A DNA stretch of 64,000 nucleotides, taken from contig NZ_OZ034788.1 of NCBI RefSeq assembly GCF_964028515.1, positions 372,001 through 436,000 on the forward strand. Direction: 5' to 3'. The notes below the pieces were generated by a model that saw nothing but the letters and a program-made list of their open reading frames with translations, had not been told where the DNA came from and made no database searches. This stretch comes from Wolbachia endosymbiont (group B) of Hofmannophila pseudospretella (GTDB lineage Bacteria > Pseudomonadota > Alphaproteobacteria > Rickettsiales > Anaplasmataceae). Below, one piece after another: positions 29,776-38,210 of the stretch (its first letter is position 1; each line of letters begins with the position of its first letter). Made by a program: the position numbers and the translations under genes.

Positions 29776-30882
29776 ATGTTAAGCAAATTAGTAACTTTGC
29801 TATTAATTTTTATACTCCCTTTTAATTCGTACTCATATCAGTTTAGAACTAAAGCAAAGCAAGCAGTTGTTTTAGATTTAGCTTCAGACTCTTTCATTTT
29901 TGACCATAATTCCAGTGAAAAAATGGCCCCATCTTCAATGAGCAAGTTAATGACTTTATATGTAGCTTTTGATTATCTAAAAGCTGGAATAATAAATATG
30001 GAAGATAAATTTCGAGTAAGCAGAAAAGCGTGGGAAAGAAAAGGCTCTTCTATGTTTTTGAAAGAAGGTCAATTTGTTACGGTAAAAGAATTACTTGAAG
30101 GAGTTACAATCGCCTCAGGTAATGATGCATGCATAGTGCTAGCTGAAGGTATTGCAGGATCAGAGGAGAATTTTGTTGCTGAAATGAATGAAGTTGCACA
30201 AGATCTAAATCTTAATGATAGTCATTTTGTTAACTCAAGTGGATGGCCAGATGAAGATCACTTTATGAGTGCAAAAGATTTGGTAATGCTGGCAAAAAGG
30301 ATTTTTACCGATTTTCCTGAATACTATAATCTATTCTCTGAACAATATTTGACATATAACGATATTGTACAAAAAAATAAAAATCTTTTACTTTTCCATG
30401 ATATTGGAGTTGATGGTCTAAAGACAGGTCATACGAGTGCTGGTGGTTATGGCATTATAGCATCTGCAAAACGGAACGATAGGAGAATTTTTGCTGTTGT
30501 GAATGGTTTGGACACCGAGAAAGAGCGAATAGAGGAAGCAAAAAGACTAATACAATATTCCTTAAATCATTTTAATACCAAGAAAATATTTGCTAAAGAT
30601 AGCGTAGTTGAAGAAATAGATATTGTTTATGGAAGAGATAAAAAGGTGCCCGTTACAGTTGCAAACGATGTTACCATAACTTATAACCGCAGATTACATG
30701 ATAAAATTAAAGTGCGTATTGAGTATAAAGATATGGTACCCGCACCAATTAAAAAAGGGCAAGAAGTGGGCAAAATCTTCGTAGAAATACCTGGTGCTGA
30801 GCAACAAACTATACCTGTTTATGCAGCAAATGATGTGCAGGAATTGAGCTATATAAAAAAAATTTTTAGAAAGTTGTTTTAA
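29776..30882 (+). CDS. D-alanyl-D-alanine carboxypeptidase (DacA/DacF type)
   Basis: This penicillin-binding protein trims or cleaves the D-Ala-D-Ala end of peptidoglycan precursors in the periplasm. A signal peptide covers about residues 1-20. The serine active site is SMSK (SxxK, about residue 55), with SGND as the SxN motif (about 116) and LKTGHTSAGGYG as the KTG motif (about 216). A PBP5-like C-terminal domain follows, ending in a basic amphipathic helix (YIKKIFRKLF) that may hold the protein to the membrane. The 368-residue length is normal. Its presence fits the lipid II pathway genes murB and ddl in this window. Confidence 0.93.
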   Translation: MLSKLVTLLLIFILPFNSYSYQFRTKAKQAVVLDLASDSFIFDHNSSEKMAPSSMSKLMTLYVAFDYLKAGIINMEDKFRVSRKAWERKGSSMFLKEGQFVTVKELLEGVTIASGNDACIVLAEGIAGSEENFVAEMNEVAQDLNLNDSHFVNSSGWPDEDHFMSAKDLVMLAKRIFTDFPEYYNLFSEQYLTYNDIVQKNKNLLLFHDIGVDGLKTGHTSAGGYGIIASAKRNDRRIFAVVNGLDTEKERIEEAKRLIQYSLNHFNTKKIFAKDSVVEEIDIVYGRDKKVPVTVANDVTITYNRRLHDKIKVRIEYKDMVPAPIKKGQEVGKIFVEIPGAEQQTIPVYAANDVQELSYIKKIFRKLF

Positions 30883-30914
30883 CCAGCAAACATAAGCTAA
30901 GTAGATCTGAAATA

Positions 30915-32255
30915 CTAATCTACTTTCAACCCCTCAGCATGTAAACTGCGTGGTAAAGATTCCAACTCTTTTGCAGCAGTGAGTTCTTTATTTTTTGCAT
31001 GTATACCAAGCTTATTGAATTCTCGGGCAGCAGGAAACACTCTTGCCTCAAGCGAACCAGCAGTTTTATTGTAATGATCAACAGCACTTTTTAAGCTTCT
31101 GCGTAAATTATCAAAATTTTCGCCCATTGTGCAGATTCGCTCATATAAAATATGGCCTAGTTCACTTATTCTCTTTGCATTTTCAGCTATCATCTCTTGC
31201 TTCCATCCATAGGCTACTGCCCTAAGTAGCGCGATTAAAGTGATTGGTGTTGCAATAATTACTTTTTTTTCTATTCCAATTTCTATCAAAGCTGGTTCAC
31301 ATTCTAGTGCTGCACTGAAAACCCCTTCTCCTGTTAAAAAAAGCACCACAAGCTCTGGCGTATTTTCAAATTGGTTCCAATATTCCTTTCTGCCTAGATC
31401 ATTTATATGTTTTTTTATTGCCAGAGAATGATTCTTCAATTTTTCCTTTTGTATCTGTAAATCATTTTGCGACATAGCATCCATGTAAGAATCAAGTGGT
31501 ACTTTAGCATCTATTATTATTTGCTTTCCTGATGGCATTTTTATTATTAAATCAGGACGTAACAAATTGCCCTCATTTTTATCAATTACTGAGGATTGAG
31601 TAAAAAAATCGCAATATTCAATCATTCCCGCCATTTCTACCACTCTTTTGAGCTGCATTTCACCCCACTTGCCCCTAATGTGAGGTTTCCTCAGGGCGTT
31701 GGCAAGGTTAGAGGTTTGGCTCATTAGCGCTCCAATTTGCTCTCTTAAACCTTCGTAAGCCCCTACCCTCTCCTTCTCTAGCTCACGTATTTCGCTGTCG
31801 AATTTTTCTAATTTTTCTTTTATTGGAGTGATAACTTCATTGATCGTTGCTTGCCTTTTTTTGAAGTCACTTTCTGTTTCTTTTAGTTTACTATCGATTA
31901 CTTCCTTCGCTAAATTCAGAAAATTATTATTGTTTACCTGCAAAGCATCAAGAGAGAGCGCTTTAAAAGTGTTTGTAAGCCTCTCCTCTGCTTTTGTCAG
32001 TAACTCCATCTCTTTTTTCTTTTCCTCACGTTCTTTTTGCAAAATTACTTCAAGCTCTGCATTCCTCACTTTCAAATCAACTATTTCCTTATTTTTATCT
32101 ACTAAAGACTGTTTTGCCTCTTGAAGTTCATGTTCTACTTTAAGTAAATTCTTCTCAAGATTCTCACTAAATTTTCTGTTCTTTCTTACAACAATATAGA
32201 GAAATAGTAGTAAAAAAAGGAAATTCAATACAAAAGCTATAGAATTGAAAAGCAT
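30915..32255 (-). CDS. rmuC: RmuC-family DNA recombination protein
   Basis: The 446-residue protein has one N-terminal membrane helix (about 3-24), a long coiled coil (about 30-165), and the RmuC nuclease-like domain with KPHIRGKWGEMQLKRVVEMA, the LRPDLIIKMPSGKQIIIDAK motif (PD-(D/E)xK-like) and PITLIALLRAVAYGWKQE. RmuC is linked to limiting DNA inversions in E. coli. It is convergent with the DD-carboxypeptidase gene, 32 bases apart. Confidence 0.92.
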   Translation of the reverse strand: MLFNSIAFVLNFLFLLLFLYIVVRKNRKFSENLEKNLLKVEHELQEAKQSLVDKNKEIVDLKVRNAELEVILQKEREEKKKEMELLTKAEERLTNTFKALSLDALQVNNNNFLNLAKEVIDSKLKETESDFKKRQATINEVITPIKEKLEKFDSEIRELEKERVGAYEGLREQIGALMSQTSNLANALRKPHIRGKWGEMQLKRVVEMAGMIEYCDFFTQSSVIDKNEGNLLRPDLIIKMPSGKQIIIDAKVPLDSYMDAMSQNDLQIQKEKLKNHSLAIKKHINDLGRKEYWNQFENTPELVVLFLTGEGVFSAALECEPALIEIGIEKKVIIATPITLIALLRAVAYGWKQEMIAENAKRISELGHILYERICTMGENFDNLRRSLKSAVDHYNKTAGSLEARVFPAAREFNKLGIHAKNKELTAAKELESLPRSLHAEGLKVD

Positions 32256-32518
32256 CAGAACACAGAAAAAACCGCACTCACAATACTATCTAATTTTTTT
32301 ATATATAAAAAAGAAAAAAAGAGCACCTGAAGAGATGCGCTTACTGAAGGGCTTGGTTTGCTAATTAATAACCGTTTTCTTCTACACTTGGATTAGTAAC
32401 AGAATGTCTTTTTATTGAAAATCTTATGTAATAGTTATTTTTATAATATCAAATAGCACATATATTAACAACTCAATTTTACTCTCATTATTACAATACT
32501 TACATACCAGTTACTTCA

Positions 32519-33679
32519 CTAAAAACTTAGCTTCAATCCGGCCAAAAGCACATATCCGGAGTTATTATCTTCCACTGCAAGCTCCTTAGTACTAAATCTT
32601 ACAATATCAAAGTAATATGAAGTACCAACAGCTAATGGATATTCAAGACTGAAAGCCTGTGATGTTAATTCGTTTGTACCTTTGTCTGCAATATCCCTGA
32701 CACTATTAAAATATGTTAAGCTCACTTTACGAGAATCAGAATGATAAGCAATACCTGCATTTACATAATGCATATTATTTGTTTCATGACTACGCTTCTC
32801 ACCAGATTTACCACCATTCCCGTACGACAAAATGCAATCAAGTTCAAAAAGCTTTAGTTTCACACCAAAATTCCAGTGTAGTAATTGATTATGACACTGA
32901 AGATCGCTAGAATTTTTGTTTGTACAATCAGTTAAATTTTCCCTTGCAAATTCACCAGTCAAAGCAGTAGTAAAATTTATTTCATCTGATAGGGCATTTT
33001 TATAGGAAAGACCAGCGGCTATTAAATTATTATATTGTAAATTATTTTTACCTGGAACATAACTGAATCCAAGTTGAAAGTTATGAATTTCAGGAGAAAT
33101 ATAGTTTATCATTGGTTGTTTTAACTTCAGCTCTAGTCCATTATAGTCGCTGTAAACATTGGGTTTTACCCAAAATACCTTGTCCTTATCATACCCAGGG
33201 TCATCATCTTTTTTTCCATTACCGCGCAGATTTGCATAGTTTGTCCAATGACCATTTATTCCCCCAGCAGCTGTATAAATTTTTGAAGTGTTAATTAACA
33301 TACTCTGACTAACTAAACTTCCTTTACCATATTCAAATGATCCAAACTCCTGATTCTTTATGATAAAATACCACTTCTCCATTTCTAACTTTTCTATGTC
33401 TAGTGCCTTTAAGTTTGCAATACCAGAAACTCCTGCCTTAACATCAAAACCCATTTTAGTATTTGGATGAACTTGCTGTAAATAAAGCAAGCGCAGGTCT
33501 GAATAACTTGAGGTCTTGTCTTTGGTAGAGCTAAAAGAATCTCTATTGAAAGCGTAGCCAAATCTTAAATCTACTTTTCCATCTAGTTCTACATAAAACA
33601 TCTCCTTATCCAGAATTACCCTAGCGTTAGCACTTCCTCCCACAAGTAATGATAAAAATAGTGTGATTAGTAACCTCAT
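32519..33679 (-). CDS. Outer-membrane porin-like protein
   Basis: The product has 386 residues with a clear signal peptide (about 1-19, cleavage after SANA). The rest is rich in alternating beta-strand sequence and ends in phenylalanine (LLAGLKLSF), the C-terminal signature for outer-membrane insertion. The N-terminal strand (VELDGKVDLRFGYAF) is typical of Gram-negative general porins. A Lys/Asp-rich loop (RGNGKKDDDPGYDKDK) could face the outside or constrict the pore. It stands alone, with 263 gene-free bases behind rmuC. Confidence 0.82.
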   Translation of the reverse strand: MRLLITLFLSLLVGGSANARVILDKEMFYVELDGKVDLRFGYAFNRDSFSSTKDKTSSYSDLRLLYLQQVHPNTKMGFDVKAGVSGIANLKALDIEKLEMEKWYFIIKNQEFGSFEYGKGSLVSQSMLINTSKIYTAAGGINGHWTNYANLRGNGKKDDDPGYDKDKVFWVKPNVYSDYNGLELKLKQPMINYISPEIHNFQLGFSYVPGKNNLQYNNLIAAGLSYKNALSDEINFTTALTGEFARENLTDCTNKNSSDLQCHNQLLHWNFGVKLKLFELDCILSYGNGGKSGEKRSHETNNMHYVNAGIAYHSDSRKVSLTYFNSVRDIADKGTNELTSQAFSLEYPLAVGTSYYFDIVRFSTKELAVEDNNSGYVLLAGLKLSF

Positions 33680-33779
33680 AGGTAAGCTTAAATTCTTAAT
33701 ATAAGCTTAACAGAAATAAAAAACAATCCTTATATTGTGTAGAACTTAGATACTACAAACCAATTAATGACAAAAGCGT

Positions 33780-34583
33780 TTAAGCATTCTTCACACTATG
33801 TTTTTGAATTATATTTCCATAAATAATTGATATGCTTGATAGTTTTCGCTTTAATAACTGCTTGTTAATGGAAGAATGTATACGATTAACTATTTTAGAT
33901 GTGTTATTTGCATCACAGTTCATCAAAATAAAAAGTACCTTATTCTCATCAATACATCCCAAAAAATCATCACTACGGCAATTTTTATAAAAATGTTCTA
34001 TGATAATTTTTAGTGCATCATTTTCCTTATTACAACTGCTGTTTAGACCTATTATTCCTATAACTGCATTAATTTGATATTCAAAGGCAAAATTTAATAC
34101 AACATATAACTCAAAAATAGTGGACTCATTGTCTGGTATGTTAAACAAATTGTGGTTTTTATATTTTTTACCTATCAGATATTTATCCCTAAACATTCCT
34201 AGCTTATGAAACAGGCTAATGTCACGTATTAATAGCTCATAATTAATCTTGCTATTAGTAAATTGCGTTGTGCGAAAAACTTTTACCTTTGTTTTTATAT
34301 CTTCTCCTTTAGCGTCGATTAGAGAAAAGCCTATCACTTTTGGCAATATATCGCGCAAATCGCACCCATCTTCAGTATACTCCAAATAGCTTTTCATATC
34401 TTCAGCTGCTCTTGCACTTAAAATATTGATTAACGGCTTATTAAGTAAATTCCTTTCTTCACATTTTAATAAATTCCTTGCTGCTTGATTGAGTCCCAAG
34501 ATTAACACGTTTTTTTTCTCATTATCCTGAGAAACAGATATCACAGCATCATCTTTCCTTCTTGCCGTTATAAAATCTTCCAT
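33780..34583 (-). CDS. PAS-domain protein (267 aa), possible degenerate signalling protein
   Basis: Residues about 15-60 look like a PAS sensor fold (LGLNQAARNLLKCEERNLLNKPLINI is the hallmark stretch). The C-terminal half (about 155-260) has the layout of a GGDEF-like domain but lacks a GGDEF motif, so any cyclase activity is unlikely. No membrane helix is seen. An IS630-type element lies 25 bases upstream of the ATG and separates it from its native upstream DNA, so expression may have changed. The assignment is at fold level and moderately sure. Confidence 0.55.
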   Translation of the reverse strand: MEDFITARRKDDAVISVSQDNEKKNVLILGLNQAARNLLKCEERNLLNKPLINILSARAAEDMKSYLEYTEDGCDLRDILPKVIGFSLIDAKGEDIKTKVKVFRTTQFTNSKINYELLIRDISLFHKLGMFRDKYLIGKKYKNHNLFNIPDNESTIFELYVVLNFAFEYQINAVIGIIGLNSSCNKENDALKIIIEHFYKNCRSDDFLGCIDENKVLFILMNCDANNTSKIVNRIHSSINKQLLKRKLSSISIIYGNIIQKHSVKNA

Positions 34584-34608
34584 GCTTTCATTCTATAAAA
34601 TGTATTTA

Positions 34609-35708
34609 TACCAAAATCCATTACTGACCGAACAAATAAGAAACATTACAAACTCGTTTAATAGTAGTACTGGAAATATTGACAATAAAATTACACAAAA
34701 CATCTTCAAGTAAACCTATGGTATCGTAGATACTATTGCGTAAAGTATTGTATTTGATATATTGCCACAACCTTTCAACAGGATTCAGTTCCGGTGAATA
34801 AGGAGGCAAGTATATGATGGTAATGTTTTCCTGAATTTTCAAACTTTTTGATCTATGCCAACTTGCACAATCCATTACAAGAAAGGCTTCTTTCGTGCCT
34901 AAATCTTTCGACATCTGCTCCAGAAATATATTCATACAATCAGTGTTTACATATGGAGCAAGTAGGCTAATTTTCTTACCACTTCTTGGATTTACCGCAC
35001 TGTAGATATAGAAATTTTGTCTACCAATTTTCATTTTAACCTGTGTTCTGACCCCTTTTTTAAACCATCCGTGTCCGATTTTTGAATGAGTTCCAAATCG
35101 TGATTCATCAAAAAAATACCTCCTTTTCAGGGTGGGAATTGACTATTTTATTGAAGTATTTTTTAAACTCTTCTTGCTTGTTTTTATCTTGTTTATGGTG
35201 AATTGGCCTCGGTGTTATGTAAGAAAACTTCATCCTTTGTATCTCACGGTGCACTGTTGATTTGCTAATGTTTAGGCCAAATTCCTCTGAGATTTTTATT
35301 TGCACTTCCTTAATAGTAATATTTGGATTTCTTTCTACCCATATTTCAATTTGCTCACGTTGATTTTTGTTTAATTTGCTTTTTCTTCGCCGCTGAGACG
35401 GGGAAAATAATCTTTCTACTCTACCAAATTTTAGATGCTTTATCCATTCAGTCAAAGCAGTCCTTGAAATTTTACATATTCTTGCCACAGCGCTTATACT
35501 ACTTTCTTTTCCTGCTATCACCGCTTGTAACTTTTTTGAAACATATGCGTTATTTCTGACCTTTTTTAACATTTCTTTCGCCAAATTTACAACTTTTTCG
35601 TCTAATAGTTTTGACCTTAATGCCATTTATACCTCTCTATTTTATCTACTTTAGTATCACTTCTTTCCCATTATTGTCTATCTGTTCTTTATATAGTGGG
35701 AATTGGTA
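34609..35708 (-). mobile_element. IS630-type element, copy B (1,100 bp, intact)
   Basis: The ends read TACCAAAATCC and GGAATTGGTA, with the direct repeat TTA on both sides (34606-34608 and 35709-35711). It lies upstream of the PAS-domain gene, in the same orientation as that gene. Confidence 0.93.
34621..35626 (-). CDS. IS630-type transposase, two frames joined by +1 frameshift
   Basis: The first frame (172 codons, MALRSKLLDEK start) holds helix-turn-helix DNA-binding segments; the second holds the DDE catalytic core. The frames join at TTT-TTT-TGA, preceded by AGGAGG. A +1 shift gives 334 residues, the usual IS630 length, and places the first catalytic Asp (DESRFG) immediately after the shift. 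The other catalytic residues are Asp in VMDCASWH and Glu in LNPVERLW. The copies at 36344 and 55420 have the same arrangement. Confidence 0.88.
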
Positions 35709-35813
35709 TTACCAGTATAATAAAGTTGTATTAAGATTTATTTACCTATTGATATACTTAATCAAGTATAGGCAAGCATAACATAACCAGCTATTTCTAA
35801 GTGATGATAAAGG

Positions 35814-35841
35814 AAGCAAAATTACAAATGTAATTTTGCTT
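35814..35841. terminator. Hairpin downstream of the split membrane-protein gene
   Basis: A perfect 12-bp stem (AAGCAAAATTAC and complement) with an AAAT loop lies about 55 bases past the stop at 35896 on the minus strand. A short T-rich tract follows in that direction. It is a plausible intrinsic terminator. Confidence 0.5.
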
Positions 35842-35895
35842 GTTCTCTTTATACCTTCATCACAACAACTGATTTTGCTGTATTGGATTAGATGG

Positions 35896-36258
35896 TTAAA
35901 TATAACCTAAACTACTGTGACACGATTCCTCGTATGAAGGTAGTAGTTCCTCAAGCGGTGCTGAAGGTTGTACTTTTTCATAATTGTCAGAAGGAAAATT
36001 GTCTGATTCTTTATTATTAGTTGCCTTATCCATACATTTTACTGGTTGCTCTATATAGTCTTGTATTTCTTTTGTAAAACTATGATTTAGATAACAACTT
36101 GTTAAGTAAGCTACACCTGCTACTGTTAGTTCTAATGATGCAAAAACTAAAGGTGAAGCTCCTATACACCTAAAAACCTTTACTTTATACATACTCATAT
36201 GAGCAGGTGGGTCAATGGTTGTTGCTAAAAAAATAAAAAAACCAAGTGAAAAAAATAT
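35896..36258 (-). pseudogene. 3' part of a membrane-protein gene split by IS630-type element
   Basis: This part encodes 120 residues: the rest of a first membrane helix (FFSLGFFIFLA), a second helix (SLELTVAGVAYLTSCYL), and a polar cytosol-type tail with PSAP and LPSYEES near the end. It joins in frame to 37362-37985 when the IS and one TAA are removed. The open frame extends 9 bases into the IS; that start is not real. Confidence 0.75.
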
Positions 36259-36343
36259 TAATACCAATTCCCACTATATAAAGAACAGATAGACAATAAT
36301 GGGAAAGAAGTGATACTAAAGTAGATAAAATAGAGAGGTATAA

Positions 36344-37349
36344 ATGGCATTAAGGTCAAAACTATTAGACGAAAAAGTTGTAAATTTGGCGAAAGAAATG
36401 TTAAAAAAGGTCAGAAATAACGCATATGTTTCAAAAAAGTTACAAGCGGTGATAGCAGGAAAAGAAAGTAGTATAAGCGCTGTGGCAAGAATATGTAAAA
36501 TTTCAAGGACTGCTTTGACTGAATGGATAAAGCATCTAAAATTTGGTAGAGTAGAAAGATTATTTTCCCCGTCTCAGCGGCGAAGAAAAAGCAAATTAAA
36601 CAAAAATCAACGTGAGCAAATTGAAATATGGGTAGAAAGAAATCCAAATATTACTATTAAGGAAGTGCAAATAAAAATCTCAGAGGAATTTGGCCTAAAC
36701 ATTAGCAAATCAACAGTGCACCGTGAGATACAAAGGATGAAGTTTTCTTACATAACACCGAGGCCAATTCACCATAAACAAGATAAAAACAAGCAAGAAG
36801 AGTTTAAAAAATACTTCAATAAAATAGTCAATTCCCACCCTGAAAAGGAGGTATTTTTTTGATGAATCACGATTTGGAACTCATTCAAAAATCGGACACG
36901 GATGGTTTAAAAAAGGGGTCAGAACACAGGTTAAAATGAAAATTGGTAGACAAAATTTCTATATCTACAGTGCGGTAAATCCAAGAAGTGGTAAGAAAAT
37001 TAGCCTACTTGCTCCATATGTAAACACTGATTGTATGAATATATTTCTGGAGCAGATGTCGAAAGATTTAGGCACGAAAGAAGCCTTTCTTGTAATGGAT
37101 TGTGCAAGTTGGCATAGATCAAAAAGTTTGAAAATTCAGGAAAACATTACCATCATATACTTGCCTCCTTATTCACCGGAACTGAATCCTGTTGAAAGGT
37201 TGTGGCAATATATCAAATACAATACTTTACGCAATAGTATCTACGATACCATAGGTTTACTTGAAGATGTTTTGTGTAATTTTATTGTCAATATTTCCAG
37301 TACTACTATTAAACGAGTTTGTAATGTTTCTTATTTGTTCGGTCAGTAA
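36344..37349 (+). CDS. IS630-type transposase, two frames joined by +1 frameshift
   Basis: The first frame runs to TGA at 36860; the T run 36854-36860 follows GTA, with AGGAGG just before it. Reading GAT at 36861 continues the DDE domain to 37349 (334 residues in total). Both frames are open, and this copy has complete ends, so it may be able to move. Confidence 0.88.
36846..36862 (+). promoter_or_regulatory. Putative +1 frameshift signal of the IS630-type transposase
   Basis: The arrangement is AGGAGG, TA, seven T, GA. The zero frame reads TTT TTT TGA. Slip by one on the last TTT lets GAT be read next. The Shine-Dalgarno-like hexamer has no usable start codon to serve: the ATG just after it opens a frame that stops within about 25 codons. 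It is conserved in all five copies. Confidence 0.6.
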
Positions 37350-37361
37350 TGGATTTTGGTA

Positions 37362-37985
37362 TAACAAGCAAATTCCACCCAATGAACAAGATCTTAACGC
37401 TACTTCTTTTAATGATTCTTCGTTTTTCTTTTTATTATTAAGGCTTCGATACATTTTATTAACGTTAGTATTGCTAATATAATCTTCTAGTTCTTTTAAA
37501 ATTTGAGTCTTTAACTCTTCAATCTCATTATCTATTAACGAATAGTATTTTTTATACCGCTGCTTCAATTGAACGTCTAATACTGATTTACCACCATTGA
37601 GAAGATTTAAAATGTCTTTTTTGCATAACTCAATCTCCTGAGAAATTTTAGAATCGTTTTGTCCTTTTATATCTTGATCCATTTTATCCTGTAGTTTTTG
37701 ACCAAAATCTTTAAATACAGTTCTGCAAGAAAGGTATTTTAATATAATAGGTAAAGCTAGCTCATTTCCCTTACTAAGCAAAGATAAAAGCTTCAAAGCG
37801 AAAGAATTAGGTACTGCCTCTCTTGGTAGAATTAAGGTGAAATCTTCCCATACTTGGCAAACTAATTTTATTGAAGAATCTTTAAACCCTTTTGTACCAA
37901 ATTTTAATGAAGCAAAAAATTCTTCTAATTCTTCAAAAGGACAACTATTTTTCTCTAATTTTACTTTTATAATATTGCTTAACAT
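37362..37985 (-). pseudogene. 5' part of a membrane-protein gene split by IS630-type element
   Basis: Encodes about 208 residues of an unrecognised protein, mostly helical with a coiled-coil region (about 105-195) that leads into a first membrane helix at the IS edge (CSLGGICLL). With 35896-36258 it rebuilds a 328-residue protein with two membrane helices and a long N-terminal soluble part. ATG 37985 is preferred to the ORF's upstream ATG at 38012 because the conserved-looking protein starts with LSNIIKVKLEK; no database support is available. The function is unknown. Confidence 0.7.
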
Positions 37986-38210
37986 TGTGACTCCACTAAC
38001 CGTTTTATACATGTAGCTTAAGACTATTTTAATAATTTATCAAGAAAGTTTAATTATTAATTATTATATTTAATAAAATAAATATACTCTTTTACATTTC
38101 ATCTGCAAGAATCTTTTCCTTAGTTTGTAAATAAAGATTTTCTGAATCTAATTGCCGCAGGTTACGTTTAGTAATATAATCTCATATTAAATAAAACTTT
38201 ACCTAAGTTT

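Larger units (their letters stand above)
36262..37361 (+). mobile_element. IS630-type element, copy C (1,100 bp, intact)
   Basis: TACCAATTCCC at the left and TTTTGGTA at the right, with TAA direct repeats (36259-36261, 37362-37364). It splits a minus-strand membrane-protein gene and is itself on the plus strand. Confidence 0.93.
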
